Notes under the pieces: model-generated
What the model was told of the DNA's origin: nothing
Database searches by the model: none
What the model saw: the letters and a program-made list of their open reading frames with translations, nothing else
Translations under genes and position numbers: made by a program
Source of the DNA: Mytilus edulis
Taxonomy: Eukaryota; Mollusca; Bivalvia; Mytilida; Mytilidae
Assembly: GCF_963676685.1 (NCBI RefSeq)
Contig: NC_092344.1
Coordinates: 43,760,411 to 43,824,410 of the forward strand
DNA: 64,000 nt
Direction: 5' to 3'
Part shown: positions 1 through 13,455 of the stretch, piece by piece
Layout of the letters: every line of letters begins with the position of its first letter
How positions within the stretch are numbered: the stretch's first letter is position 1

Positions 1-3000
1 TTTCTCTGCCAAAATGCACTTTAAGACACAAGAAAATTTTATAGAATGCTTTAACAGGGTCTGTGTATTGTAATTAAAGGTTATAATCAGAAGTTTTGTC
101 CTTGTTTTGACTAGTGAATGTATTCTGGAAGAAATTAATTATACATACACATTGTATTCAAAATAAATGAATATAGCGACGAAAGTGTCATTGCCTTATA
201 GTGCTAAAACAACTTTATTTTTTTTTCAGAAATGGACAAAAATACACAGATTTATTCAGAATGTTATACCGATGAAGATCACATAAAAATATTTGGAAAA
301 ATCAGAAGTATTGATTTCAATATGGGTCAGGATCCGTAATAGACCTTGAGATGAGGAACTCAGATGACGTAATTAAAAAAAAATATTAGTCCGCCATACA
401 ATTGTGGATGCTGTGATTTTAAAAATGGACATAAATGAACAATAAGAACTGTTTTATAGAGCTGATGTGATGAGAAAAGAAAGATGTAGATTTGACCTGA
501 AATAAATTATTAGAAAGGACAATTTTTTTATTGAATTTTATGATCAGAATTTTGGGATTATTTCATGAGGAGAGTGACATTTTTCACCATCTTCCGGGGT
601 CCAGCAATTTGCGAAAAAAGTAATCTCACTTGCCACCCCGAAAATTTAACCAGACATGTATAAATGTATGAGCTTCGATATGAGCCATCATACATGTTCA
701 AGTAAACGATATGGACTGAGCAACGGAGGAAAACGTTACCATTACGGCCTATGGAGAATTAATTGTAAATGTATACCCAATTTAGAAGCTTAATTCCAGA
801 AGTTTTCAGGCTGATTTATGGATGATTTCACCTTGTACACCACCAAAAATGATGGTTAGTAGTTTTTTATTTATACCTAGTTATTATAAATGGTTTAAGA
901 TAAATATTATTGATAAAGATCAGCAAAAACTCAATGAAATTTTCGCTTTTAAAATGCATTACTGGCACGGGGCTGAACACTTTTTTTAGGCACAATCATA
1001 ACTTTGTTTACTTCCGAGATATCCGAAAGGAATTTGTTTACTATATTGAAAAAGGCAAGAAATAACTTTTAAATATTATTAAATTGTAAGTAAACATGAC
1101 ACAATATAGTCTTTGTTATGTAATTATCACTTCGGTCTACAGGAATACCTGATAATCATGGGAGATAACACACTTCATACGAGTAAAGTGAGATACATCA
1201 TCGCATGTGCTTTTATCCAATGATTTGACCCCTGGTCAGTAGATATATGCAAAAAAAACAGAAAAAACATGTACATGTTTTAAGAAAATCATGAATTATT
1301 ATTTTTAATGCACTTGAGCAAAACAAAAGATATTGTCATTTCTCAGTGAAAAAGGGGGAGGGTCAAACCTTTTTGAAAACAATATTTCTGCACCGATTCA
1401 ACTATTAAGCTAGTTAGCTACTACCCATTGCTTCTAATATAAAAGGTTTAAATGAAGGTTACTAAGCCACAAGGGAGAAGCATTTGTCTTTCTTTGTAAT
1501 TAAACTTTCAAGAAATAGATTTTTCTCTCTCAATAATACTTATGTATTTAAATCAAATGATAACACAGCCTGAGTAATTTTTTTTTGTCTTATTTCAGTT
1601 CCAGACATATCATTACTTTTTAACCTGAGATGGCAAACTAGAGGTTTTAAAAAGTCCTGAATAACTGGTAAGCATTTTGTTTTGTTAGGCAAGCTCTAAA
1701 TTGTTTATTTATGGTATTTATGCAATTGAAATTACAGTGGGTATGTTAAAAATATGCAAATATGAAAACTGTTGCTATGGTCTTGATATTGAATGGAAAG
1801 GCTTAGTTACAGATCGTTTCGACTCAATATTTCGAGTTAAATCTTGCGGCAACTGTTTCTCACGTAACACTGCAAACTATATTTAGCACTATTTTGATCT
1901 GTCGTTATTTAATGACGCCATAATACATGTGATGTCACAATGTTTCCTTTAAAACCTCATGTGGATTTCTCACTGATAAAAGGTTTTCACTGAAATACAT
2001 GTTAAAAACATTTTTTCTCAAATAGAATTATGTGAAAGGACAAGTTTTGAAAATTTGCACTATATTGCACTCTAATTATATGATAAGGATGACTTTCCCA
2101 GTAGTTTAGAGTGCTTTCCACAGTTTTAAATACCAGATTTCCACTAGTAAGAATAATTATTTTGGTGTTGGTTTTTTTATAAAATCTTCATTTTTGCATA
2201 ATTTCTCTGCCAAAATGCACTTTAAGACACAAGAAAATTTTATAGAATGCTTTAACAGGGTCTGTGTATTGTAATTAAAGGTTATAATCAGAAGTTTTGT
2301 CCTTGTTTTGACTAGTGAATGTATTCTGGAAGAAATTAATTATACATACACATTGTATTCAAAATAAATGAATATAGCGACGAAAGTGTCATTGCCTTAT
2401 AGTGCTAAAACAACTTTATTTTTTTTTCAGAAATGGACAAAAATACACAGATTTATTCAGAATGTTATACCGATGAAGATCACATAAAAATATTTGGAAA
2501 AATCAGAAGTATTGATTTCAATATGGGTCAGGATCCGTAATAGACCTTGAGATGAGGAACTCAGATGACGTAATTAAAAAAAAATATTAGTCCGCCATAC
2601 AATTGTGGATGCTGTGATTTTAAAAATGGACATAAATGAACAATAAGAACTGTTTTATAGAGCTGATGTGATGAGAAAAGAAAGATGTAGATTTGACCTG
2701 AAATAAATTATTAGAAAGGACAATTTTTTTATTGAATTTTATGATCAGAATTTTGGGATTATTTCATGAGGAGAGTGACATTTTTCACCATCTTCCGGGG
2801 TCCAGCAATTTGCGAAAAAAGTAATCTCACTTGCCACCCCGAAAATTTAACCAGACATGTATAAATGTATGAGCTTCGATATGAGCCATCATACATGTTC
2901 AAGTAAACGATATGGACTGAGCAACGGAGGAAAACGTTACCATTACGGCCTATGGAGAATTAATTGTAAATGTATACCCAATTTAGAAGCTTAATTCCAG

Positions 3001-6000
3001 AAGTTTTCAGGCTGATTTATGGATGATTTCACCTTGTACACCACCAAAAATGATGGTTAGTAGTTTTTTATTTATACCTAGTTATTATAAATGGTTTAAG
3101 ATAAATATTATTGATAAAGATCAGCAAAAACTCAATGAAATTTTCGCTTTTAAAATGCATTACTGGCACGGGGCTGAACACTTTTTTTAGGCACAATCAT
3201 AACTTTGTTTACTTCCGAGATATCCGAAAGGAATTTGTTTACTATATTGAAAAAGGCAAGAAATAACTTTTAAATATTATTAAATTGTAAGTAAACATGA
3301 CACAATATAGTCTTTGTTATGTAATTATCACTTCGGTCTACAGGAATACCTGATAATCATGGGAGATAACACACTTCATACGAGTAAAGTGAGATACATC
3401 ATCGCATGTGCTTTTATCCAATGATTTGACCCCTGGTCAGTAGATATATGCAAAAAAAAACAGAAAACACATGTACATGTTTTAAGAAAATCATGAATTA
3501 TTATTTTTAATGCACTTGAGCAAAACAAAAGATATTGTCATTTCTCAGTGAAAAAGGGGGAGGGTCAAACCTTTTTGAAAACAATATTTCTGCACCGATT
3601 CAACTATTAAGCTAGTTAGCTACTACCCATTGCTTCTAATATAAAAGGTTTAAATGAAGGTTACTAAGCCACAAGGGAGAAGCATTTGTCTTTCTTTGTA
3701 ATTAAACTTTCAAGAAATAGATTTTTCTCTCTCAATAATACTTATGTATTTAAATCAAATGATAACACAGCCTGAGTAATTTTTTTTTGTCTTATTTCAG
3801 TTCCAGACATATCATTACTTTTTAACCTGAGATGGCAAACTAGAGGTTTTAAAAAGTCCTGAATAACTGGTAAGCATTTTGTTTTGTTAGGCAAGCTCTA
3901 AATTGTTTATTTATGGTATTTATGCAATTGAAATTACAGTGGGTATGTTAAAAATATGCAAATATGAAAACTGTTGCTATGGTCTTGATATTGAATGGAA
4001 AGGCTTAGTTACAGATCGTTTCGACTCAATATTTCGAGTTAAATCTTGCGGCAACTGTTTCTCACGTAACACTGCAAACTATATTTAGCACTATTTTGAT
4101 CTGTCGTTATTTAATGACGCCATAATACATGTGATGTCACAATGTTTCCTTTAAAACCTCATGTGGATTTCTCACTGATAAAAGGTTTTCACTGAAATAC
4201 ATGTTAAAAACATTTTTTCTCAAATAGAATTATGTGAAAGGACAAGTTTTGAAAATTTGCACTATATTGCACTCTAATTATATGATAAGGATGACTTTCC
4301 CAGTAGTTTAGAGTGCTTTCCACAGTTTTAAATACCAGATTTCCACTAGTAAGAATAATTATTTTGGTGTTGGTTTTTTTATAAAATCTTCATTTTTGCA
4401 TAATTTCTCTGCCAAAATGCACTTTAAGACACAAGAAAATTTTATAGAATGCTTTAACAGGGTCTGTGTATTGTAATTAAAGGTTATAATCAGAAGTTTT
4501 GTCCTTGTTTTGACTAGTGAATGTATTCTGGAAGAAATTAATTATACATACACATTGTATTCAAAATAAATGAATATAGCGACGAAAGTGTCATTGCCTT
4601 ATAGTGCTAAAACAACTTTATTTTTTTTTCAGAAATGGACAAAAATACACAGATTTATTCAGAATGTTATACCGATGAAGATCACATAAAAATATTTGGA
4701 AAAATCAGAAGTATTGATTTCAATATGGGTCAGGATCCGTAATAGACCTTGAGATGAGGAACTCAGATGACGTAATTAAAAAAAAATATTAGTCCGCCAT
4801 ACAATTGTGGATGCTGTGATTTTAAAAATGGACATAAATGAACAATAAGAACTGTTTTATAGAGCTGATGTGATGAGAAAAGAAAGATGTAGATTTGACC
4901 TGAAATAAATTATTAGAAAGGACAATTTTTTTATTGAATTTTATGATCAGAATTTTGGGATTATTTCATGAGGAGAGTGACATTTTTCACCATCTTCCGG
5001 GGTCCAGCAATTTGCGAAAAAAGTAATCTCACTTGCCACCCCGAAAATTTAACCAGACATGTATAAATGTATGAGCTTCGATATGAGCCATCATACATGT
5101 TCAAGTAAACGATATGGACTGAGCAACGGAGGAAAACGTTACCATTACGGCCTATGGAGAATTAATTGTAAATGTATACCCAATTTAGAAGCTTAATTCC
5201 AGAAGTTTTCAGGCTGATTTATGGATGATTTCACCTTGTACACCACCAAAAATGATGGTTAGTAGTTTTTTATTTATACCTAGTTATTATAAATGGTTTA
5301 AGATAAATATTATTGATAAAGATCAGCAAAACCTCAATGAAATTTTCGCTTTTAAAATGCATTACTGGCACGGGGCTGAACACTTTTTTTAGGCACAATC
5401 ATAACTTTGTTTACTTCCGAGATATCCGAAAGGAATTTGTTTACTATATTGAAAAAGGCAAGAAATAACTTTTAAATATTATTAAATTGTAAGTAAACAT
5501 GACACAATATAGTCTTTGTTATGTAATTATCACTTCGGTCTACAGGAATACCTGATAATCATGGGAGATAACACACTTCATACGAGTAAAGTGAGATACA
5601 TCATCGCATGTGCTTTTATCCAATGATTTGACCCCTGGTCAGTAGATATATGCAAAAAAACAGAAAACACATGTACATGTTTTAAGAAAATCATGAATTA
5701 TTATTTTTAATGCACTTGAGCAAAACAAAAGATATTGTCATTTCTCAGTGAAAAAGGGGGAGGGTCAAACCTTTTTGAAAACAATATTTCTGCACCGATT
5801 CAACTATTAAGCTAGTTAGCTACTACCCATTGCTTCTAATATAAAAGGTTTAAATGAAGGTTACTAAGCCACAAGGGAGAAGCATTTGTCTTTCTTTGTA
5901 ATTAAACTTTCAAGAAATAGATTTTTCTCTCTCAATAATACTTATGTATTTAAATCAAATGATAACACAGCCTGAGTAATTTTTTTTTGTCTTATTTCAG

Positions 6001-8273
6001 TTCCAGACATATCATTACTTTTTAACCTGAGATGGCAAACTAGAGGTTTTAAAAAGTCCTGAATAACTGGTAAGCATTTTGTTTTGTTAGGCAAGCTCTA
6101 AATTGTTTATTTATGGTATTTATGCAATTGAAATTACAGTGGGTATGTTAAAAATATGCAAATATGAAAACTGTTGCTATGGTCTTGATATTGAATGGAA
6201 AGGCTTAGTTACAGATCGTTTCGACTCAATATTTCGAGTTAAATCTTGCGGCAACTGTTTCTCACGTAACACTGCAAACTATATTTAGCACTATTTTGAT
6301 CTGTCGTTATTTAATGACGCCATAATACATGTGATGTCACAATGTTTCCTTTAAAACCTCATGTGGATTTCTCACTGATAAAAGGTTTTCACTGAAATAC
6401 ATGTTAAAAACATTTTTTCTCAAATAGAATTATGTGAAAGGACAAGTTTTGAAAATTTGCACTATATTGCACTCTAATTATATGATAAGGATGACTTTCC
6501 CAGTAGTTTAGAGTGCTTTCCACAGTTTTAAATACCAGATTTCCACTAGTAAGAATAATTATTTTGGTGTTGGTTTTTTTATAAAATCTTCATTTTTGCA
6601 TAATTTCTCTGCCAAAATGCACTTTAAGACACAAGAAAATTTTATAGAATGCTTTAACAGGGTCTGTGTATTGTAATTAAAGGTTATAATCAGAAGTTTT
6701 GTCCTTGTTTTGACTAGTGAATGTATTCTGGAAGAAATTAATTATACATACACATTGTATTCAAAATAAATGAATATAGCGACGAAAGTGTCATTGCCTT
6801 ATAGTGCTAAAACAACTTTATTTTTTTTTCAGAAATGGACAAAAATACACAGATTTATTCAGAATGTTATACCGATGAAGATCACATAAAAATATTTGGA
6901 AAAATCAGAAGTATTGATTTCAATATGGGTCAGGATCCGTAATAGACCTTGAGATGAGGAACTCAGATGACGTAATTAAAAAAAAATATTGGTCCGCCAT
7001 ACAATTGTGGATGCTGTGTTTTAAAAATGGACATAAATGAACAATAAGAACTGTTTTATAGAGCTGATGTGATGAGAAAAGAAAGATGTAGATTTGACCT
7101 GAAATAAATTATTAGAAAGGACAATTTTTTTATTGAATTTTATGATCAGAATTTTGGGATTATTTCATGAGGAGAGTGACATTTTTCACCATCTTCCGGG
7201 GTCCAGCAATTTGCGAAAAAAGTAATCTCACTTGCCACCCCGAAAATTTAACCAGACATGTATAAATGTATGAGCTTCGATATGAGCCATCATACATGTT
7301 CAAGTAAACGATATGGACTGAGCAACGGAGGAAAACGTTACCATTACGGCCTATGGAGAATTAATTGTAAATGTATACCCAATTTAGAAGCTTAATTCCA
7401 GAAGTTTTCAGGCTGATTTATGGATGATTTCACCTTGTACACCACCAAAAATGATGGTTAGTAGTTTTTTATTTATACCTAGTTATTATAAATGGTTTAA
7501 GATAAATATTATTGATAAAGATCAGCTAAAACTCAATGAAATTTTCGCTTTTAAAATGCATTACTGGCACGGGGCTGAACACTTTTTTTAGGCACAATCA
7601 TAACTTTGTTTACTTCCGAGATATCCGAAAGGAATTTGTTTACTATATTGAAAAAGGCAAGAAATAACTTTTAAATATTATTAAATTGTAAGTAAACATG
7701 ACACAATATAGTCTTTGTTATGTAATTATCACTTCGGTCTACAGGAATACCTGATAATCATGGGAGATAACACACTTCATACGAGTAAAGTGAGATACAT
7801 CATCGCATGTGCTTTTATCCAATGATTTGACCCCTGGTCAGTAGATATATGCAAAAAAACAGAAAACACATGTACATGTTTTAAGAAAATCATGAATTAT
7901 TATTTTTAATGCACTTGAGCAAAACAAAAGATATTGTCATTTCTCAGTGAAAAAGGGGGAGGGTCAAACCTTTTTGAAAACAATATTTCTGCACCGATTC
8001 AACTATTAAGCTAGTTAGCTACTACCCATTGCTTCTAATATAAAAGGTTTAAATGAAGGTTACTAAGCCACAAGGGAGAAGCATTTGTCTTTCTTTGTAA
8101 TTAAACTTTCAAGAAATAGATTTTTCTCTCTCAATAATACTTATGTATTTAAATCAAATGATAACACAGGCTGAGTAATTTTTTTTTGTCTTATTTCAGT
8201 TCCAGACATATCATTACTTTTTAACCTGAGATGGCAAACTAGAGGTTTTAAAAAGTCCTGAATAACTGGTAAG
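1..8273. repeat. 2.2-kb satellite array, segment 1 (units 1-3 and most of unit 4)
   Basis: Head-to-tail units of 2200-2202 bp, taking TTTCTCTGCC as an arbitrary unit start: 1-2201, 2202-4403, 4404-6603, and 6604 onward, interrupted at 8273. The copies are almost identical; differences are single substitutions and the length of an A tract (for example near 1252, 3451 and 5654). Each unit holds a 61-codon ORF (1701, 3903, 6103) and a 35-codon ORF starting ATGGAC (232-339 in unit 1), but the near-identity makes ORF conservation uninformative. No transposase, reverse transcriptase or RNA gene is recognised in the unit. Confidence 0.97.
232..339 (+). other. Exon-like 35-codon ORF inside the satellite unit (unit 1 example)
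   Basis: A pyrimidine-rich tract ending in CAG (to 229) is followed by ATGGAC at 232 and an open frame of 35 codons ending in two consecutive stops (TAA TAG at 337-342). A second exon-like block lies at 1599-1667, between an acceptor-like TTATTTCAG and a donor-like GGTAAGC. Both recur in the units. These are sequence resemblances only. The frame is short and matches no family I recognise. It could be a relic of a gene or transposon from which the satellite arose. Confidence 0.25.
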
Positions 8274-9135
8274 TATGGAACGCCAAAACTGTCTTGTAAT
8301 GACCATTTTTCATTATATGATGTGCACTTGTCATTATATGATGTGCACTTACCTTTATATGATGTGCAAACACCTTTATATGACGTCCAAATATGCTTAT
8401 ATTATGTGCAAGTATCTTTATATGATGTCTAAACATCTTTATAGTATGTCTTAACATCTTTATATGATGTCCAAACATCTTTATATGATGTGCAACTACA
8501 CTTATATGATGTGCATACATACTTATATGATGTGCATACATACTTATATGATGTGCATACATACTTATATGATGTGCAAATGTACTTATACGATGTGCAA
8601 ATGTACTTATATGATGTGCAAATGTACTTACATGATGTGCAAATGTACTTATATAATGTACAAATGTCCTTATATGATGTGCAAATATACTTATAGGATG
8701 TGCAAAAATCCTTATATGATGTGCATTTTCCCTTATATTATGTGCAAACATCTTTATATGATGTGGTTGTGTCATTATATTATGTGCTTGTAATCTTATA
8801 TCATGGTGTTCGGTTCACTTCATTATATGATGTCGAAACGTCATTATATGATGTGCTTTCATCGTCGTTATGGTCAATGAACATGATTACGATTAGAATG
8901 ATTACTGTCTACGTCATAACTGATTCCGATCTGCTTCTGCAGAATTGATATAAATCCGGATCAAATCCTAAGTTATTTAAAAAGAGAAAAAACCTAGACA
9001 TGTTCCTCGATTTTAGATGAAAAAAATAACACCAAATATTGATGGAAAATTGTCAAATTATGAATTTTAATCGATGGGTCTACAATAATGAATATACGGG
9101 ATCTACAATAATGAGTATACAGTTAACTTATTACG
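8274..9135 (+). repeat. Left TIR of the 6.1-kb transposon, with 21-bp minisatellite
   Basis: After about 40 bp of unique terminus, roughly 25 variants of a 21-bp unit (core TTATATGATGTGCA) run from about 8314 to 8850. About 280 bp of non-repetitive sequence follows that also has an inverted counterpart. Because 21 is divisible by 3, several long low-complexity reading frames stay open on both strands here; they are by-products of the repeat and not genes. Confidence 0.92.
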
Positions 9136-9344
9136 TTTTAGAAAAAACATCTTTAATCTTTTAAGCGAAAGTGCATTTTTAAAATAAAGTGAGACAGTGC
9201 ATTTTAACAAAAATTAACGTTTCAAACATTTCGGCGGAAGATTAAGATCAATTAATGCAGGAACTAGTCGAAGAATTTCCCGACAGCGGCGAAAATAAGA
9301 TAAAACCAATTGTGTGGCTCTTATTTATAATAGCTTGGTGTTCG

Positions 9345-9465
9345 ATTTGGGTAAAAGTTCCGTGTTGAAGGCCGTAATTAAACCTATAATTGTTTACTTT
9401 TTACACATTATGACTTAGATGTAGAGTTGTCTCATTGGCACTCATATCATATCTTCCTATTTCTA
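9345..9465 (-). repeat. Fragment of dispersed repeat family (GATGTGGTATGATTG type)
   Basis: The reverse strand carries a degraded copy of the start of a repeat whose better copies are at about 9995-10290 and 57700-58030. Shared blocks include a 'caatgagacaactct' segment and 'ggccttcaac'. An internal part is missing compared with the longer copies. Confidence 0.6.
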
Positions 9466-9569
9466 TTCATTGCAAAAGACACCAATGAACTCAAAGTCAA
9501 TTTTGAAAATATTTTATAACGATAGCTATAATATTATCCTCTCTTGCATATATAATTATACCGGTATGG

Positions 9570-9836
9570 ATGATTGGTTGATTAATTTGTTGATTGATGC
9601 TTTTTAACGCCACTTTCAACACTATCATGCTAATTCGTGGAGGTGAGTTTATATTGATGGAGGAAGCCGAAGTCCCCGGAAAGAAACACCGACTTTCGGT
9701 AGGAAAAACTAATAATTCTATTCAATTGAGATTGGAGTCGAGCTTACCTGCCACGTGTGGGATTCGAACTCACAACCTACATGTTAGTGTTGACAGGCTA
9801 TATACTTGGACCAATCGGCCACCGAGCCCCCCCCCC
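9570..9836 (-). mobile_element. tRNA-derived SINE (minus strand), type 1
   Basis: Read on the minus strand, the head is tRNA-like. It has an A-box-like TGGCCGATTGG and a B-box GGTTGTGAGTTCGAATCCC (plus-strand 9759-9776). It is followed by a SINE body and a tail around GAAAGTGGCGTTAAA and AATCAA-type repeats. This head and tail match the general form of SINEs common in mollusc genomes. A C homopolymer (to 9838) abuts the 5' end. It lies inside the 6.1-kb transposon. Confidence 0.75.
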
Positions 9837-9994
9837 CCTTTTCACCCCAAAAAAAAGGAATGAAAAGAGATATGGGATGACCTTCAACTCGGTGCATGAC
9901 ATTTGCTTGCATCTTTTTATTATGTTTTCATGCATTTATTGCACACTTACATGATTATGAATGTACATGTATATTTGACGTCTAGCGGAAAATT

Positions 9995-10290
9995 GATGTA
10001 TAAAAGACTATGTGGTATGATTGTCAATGAGACAACTCTCCAGAGGCACCAAATGACACAGGCATTAACAACTGTAGGTCACCGTACGGCCTTCAACAAC
10101 GAGCAAAGTCCATACCGCATAATCAGCTATAAAAGGCCCGAAATGACAAATGTTAAACAATTCAAACGAGAAAACTAACGGCATAATTTATGTACAAAAA
10201 ATGAACGAAGATCAAATACCGGTATGTAACACATCAACACACGACAACCACTGAATTACAGGCTCCTGACTTGGGACAGGTGCATATACG
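9995..10290 (+). repeat. Dispersed mollusc repeat, copy A
   Basis: This sequence is about 80-90% similar by eye to 57700-58000. Shared landmarks are GTGGTATGATTG, ACAACT, GACACAG, 'ggccttcaacaa', 'ataaaaggcc', 'caattcaaacgagaaaacta' and 'ctgaattacaggctcctgac'. No intact ORF characteristic of a transposase or reverse transcriptase is present. The class is unknown. Confidence 0.75.
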
Positions 10291-10324
10291 TACAGGAAAA
10301 TATTAATGTGAAATGAATATTAAC

Positions 10325-10590
10325 CCTTATTTGTAATAGACCGACACCCTGAGTCGGATTTTTAACATGCTACTTCGCAGAAATCCATTTCACCTTACGG
10401 TGTTACCTGGACAGATTATTCTAATTCCGAGCCGAACAAGTCTTTGATTTTACTCCTTAATTTAGCAGGGAAGCAGCAAATATTAATTTTAAATTCTTTG
10501 GTTTTGAACCGGCCGGAATTCGAACCTACGACCAGCAACACTAGAGGCTAACATGCTACCATGAAAGCACCGCCACTAGACAGTTACTCG
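10325..10590 (-). mobile_element. tRNA-derived SINE (minus strand), type 2
   Basis: On the minus strand there is a tRNA-like head with B-box GGTCGTAGGTTCGAATTCC (plus-strand 10515-10533). A body follows containing 'aaaatccgactcagggtgtcgg' near its 3' end. Head and body differ from the SINE at 9570-9836, so this is a separate family. It is nested in the 6.1-kb transposon. Confidence 0.7.
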
Positions 10591-11995
10591 TAATATAAAA
10601 GGAAAGCCGTTCAGATATACAACTCCGTAAACAGGGCTAACATACTGACCATTGATGTTTTTAGGATGATTGCGAGTGAAATGGGGCATGTTTTTTTGGA
10701 TATGTTTGAATCCAAGTTTCTTGAAAAATATTTTATCTTTTTCAGGAGGGAATCAAAATAATTGTTTCCATTGAAAATGAGAGAAAAAATAAAACAGTAA
10801 TGAAATTAAAAAAAGACTATATTATTTTTAAAAAAGAGTTTTTTTCATTAAAGTCGAAAAATATGTTTGTCCTGGAACAAGGAAGTACACGTCCTCATGC
10901 CCACACTTCATGTTTACATCACGATGACCGTGAGGGCATTCCGATGTATTATCGCAACAGAGATTTGACTTTCGATTTTGACTGGTACATGTAACCGATC
11001 GTATTAAAACGCAGACATAATCGAGTGCAACATGACATTCTTTGTCACATTTTTTTTAGAACTTTTTAAATTAATGATATGAAAATGTTACGTCGTTAAA
11101 AATATATTTATACATTTGTAAGTAATATATATGCACACGTACAGAATAATTGTGTTAACGCATGCAGAAATAATATCTCAAGTACGTTTATGCGGGGAAA
11201 ATGAATGCCTACATAAATCCAAACTATTAGAAAATCCGAATTATTACAGAAGAGTTTTCACCATGCACTTGCACTGCACTATTATTAGAATAGTAGAATA
11301 GAATGCTATAGCATTTGGATCAAAATAATGTATACATGTAACTGTTATATACAAATATTAATTTAATATAGAACAACAAACCAGAGTATACTGATTTGTA
11401 TCACTACAATATAATTGTGATTACGGTGAGGTTGAATTCCCTGTCATTTATTCATCATCCAAGCACGAACTTGTCTCAGAAAAAAATATCTCTGTAAGTA
11501 AACCTCACTTTCAGGTATATCTGTGATTTTCTTTTAGACAAGTGCGTGTGACCATCCACGAGAACTTGCGGTCATCCGATATTCAGTACTTCAGTCCTTT
11601 GATACTGTTTGTTCTAGTAAATATTACATCAGCCAATGAAATTCAGCCTTCACATTTTTGAAGGTGTAGATAAATCCGACAAAACCGAGAAACGTAATGG
11701 TCTTTAAACAGAAAATAGAATGGAGCGTTTTCAGACCCACGTAAGCATAGCATGGACACACAATATCTGTATTTTAATTAGATTTGTGTCTGAATGAACA
11801 TAAAACACTGTATTTATTTTTTGTTAACTGAGGCCTGGTGATCTCTGACAGATGGAGAGTTGTGTTTTCAATTTTTCTAAGTGAAGATTTACGGCGGTGA
11901 CTTTTAATATTTAGCGTTTATCTATAAAACTACAATAGATTAAAAAAAATAATAGTGCAATGTGTCTGAATATATTCTATGGTAAATTTTAAGGT
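10591..11995. other. Transposon interior without recognisable gene
   Basis: AT-rich sequence inside the 6.1-kb element. Only short ORFs occur (for example 64 codons at 10800) with no recognisable motif. I see nothing else supportable here. Confidence 0.6.
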
Positions 11996-11999
11996 CCCA

Positions 12000-12270
12000 T
12001 TTTGGGCAATTTTGGCTCTTATGAGTTTTTATGTTTTATTGCCTATTATCTTGATACTTGTTTATAGAGAAACCTTTTCTTAGTAAAATAGTTTTCTCGT
12101 TTGAATTGTTTTACATTGTCATCATGGGACCTTTTATACTGATTATGCGGTAAGGGCTTTGCTCATTTTGAAGGCCTTACGGTTACCTATAGTTGTTAAT
12201 TTCTGTGTCATTTTGGTCTCTTGTTGAGAGTTGTCTCATTTGCAATCATACCACATCTTCATTTTTTATA
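12000..12270 (-). repeat. Dispersed mollusc repeat, copy C (minus strand)
   Basis: The reverse strand begins GAAGATGTGGTATGATTGC and continues with the same landmarks as the copies at 9995 and 57700, including 'ggccttcaaaatgagcaaag' and 'caattcaaacgagaaaacta'. It diverges towards the low-coordinate end. Confidence 0.75.
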
Positions 12271-13455
12271 TTATAAAAACAGTAAATTATAATTATTGTC
12301 ATTTTCAATTTTCATCATTGGTGGTGGGGGCGGGGTAGGAAAGATGGGAATTCCTCTAATTTTTTACCGTGAAATAGGGGGAAAATCATTCCAAAGACTT
12401 AAACTTTACACCCCCCCCCCTAAAAAAAACCCACCAGAGAACAATTACACATACCTTTCTCAATACAATTGTTCGTAATAACAAAAAAAACCGCATTGAA
12501 TTCCTTTTGCATTATATAAGTTTAAAATAGCACGTCAATAGTGGATCTAGAACTTCAAGTGTGGAAGTTGTTTGCGACTTGGAATTTAATTTGGATATGC
12601 CGGTTATGGTCTCATTGGTGTTTATCACACCTTCATTCAATATTACTAGCTTCAGATTAAACATACTCTGCTAGAAGAAATTATTTTGTTAAAAAAATAA
12701 GGATTTAGATTTTAACAGATGAGGCTAAAATTGACGTCTTTCGAGTCAAAACTATTAATTTTTACTGGGGGGGGGGGGGGGGGAGGGGAGTACGATGAGG
12801 CTCGAACCCTAAACAGTTATGGCAAGTATGGACATAACCATTCCAGCTTTATACAGGTCTGAATTTGAATTAATTCATTATTCAATATCTGACACATCAT
12901 AGGTTTGTGACACATTACGTATTATATTGTCCAATATCCGAAATCTTAATATATTGCTAGATTCAACATATCAAAGAACCCTAAGAATTGCTTGTTTTAA
13001 GTGCCGTTTTTGGCCCCTTATTTCTAAAAAGTTTTTGTCTGACAACAAAGTATTTACGGACAATGAACACATCGCAAAAACATTGTACTGCGTCAAATCT
13101 ATAAATATAAACAATTGAATACCACCATTTTATTTAAAAAAAAAAAATCAAAATTAAAGGCTCCCTTTATTTCTTCCTATCCCCTCTTTATGGGGGTTGC
13201 AAATGACCGGTCCATTATATAGGTCATTACCCAGTTTCGTGTCATTCTTCAGAAAAATGATATATAAAGACAAACTTCCACAGCTAAAATGATCAGCAAA
13301 GCAAACTTTACAAAACAATGAACATACTGGAAATTCATGTACTTACTTCTTTAAAAAAAAAAAAGCCCCTAACGCAAGATATAAATGTATTGTCAAATAT
13401 AAGCCTAGTACAATGAGCATAGAACATGGCATAAAAGAATCATTTCTTTAATTTA
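12271..13455. other. Transposon interior: homopolymer tracts, no gene
   Basis: AT-rich DNA with a G-rich patch near 12320, a C run at about 12411-12420 and a long G run at about 12767-12783. Small ORFs only; none has a recognisable domain. Confidence 0.55.

Noticed and set aside
1701-1886. 61-codon ORF recurring in every satellite unit as a conserved gene
   Set aside because: Its identity among units equals that of the non-coding parts, so repetition is no sign of selection; no domain is recognised.
8314-8850. CRISPR-like array of short repeats
   Set aside because: The 21-bp units are directly abutting variants with no distinct spacers, in a eukaryotic transposon TIR.
8248-8948. Long His/Ile- or Met/Tyr-rich frames at 8248-8948 and 13672-14402
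   Set aside because: They arise from the 21-bp minisatellite in the transposon's TIRs, are open on both strands and mirror each other.
9744-9836. Functional tRNA gene
   Set aside because: The tRNA-like A and B boxes belong to the head of a SINE followed by a SINE body and tail; the cloverleaf is incomplete.
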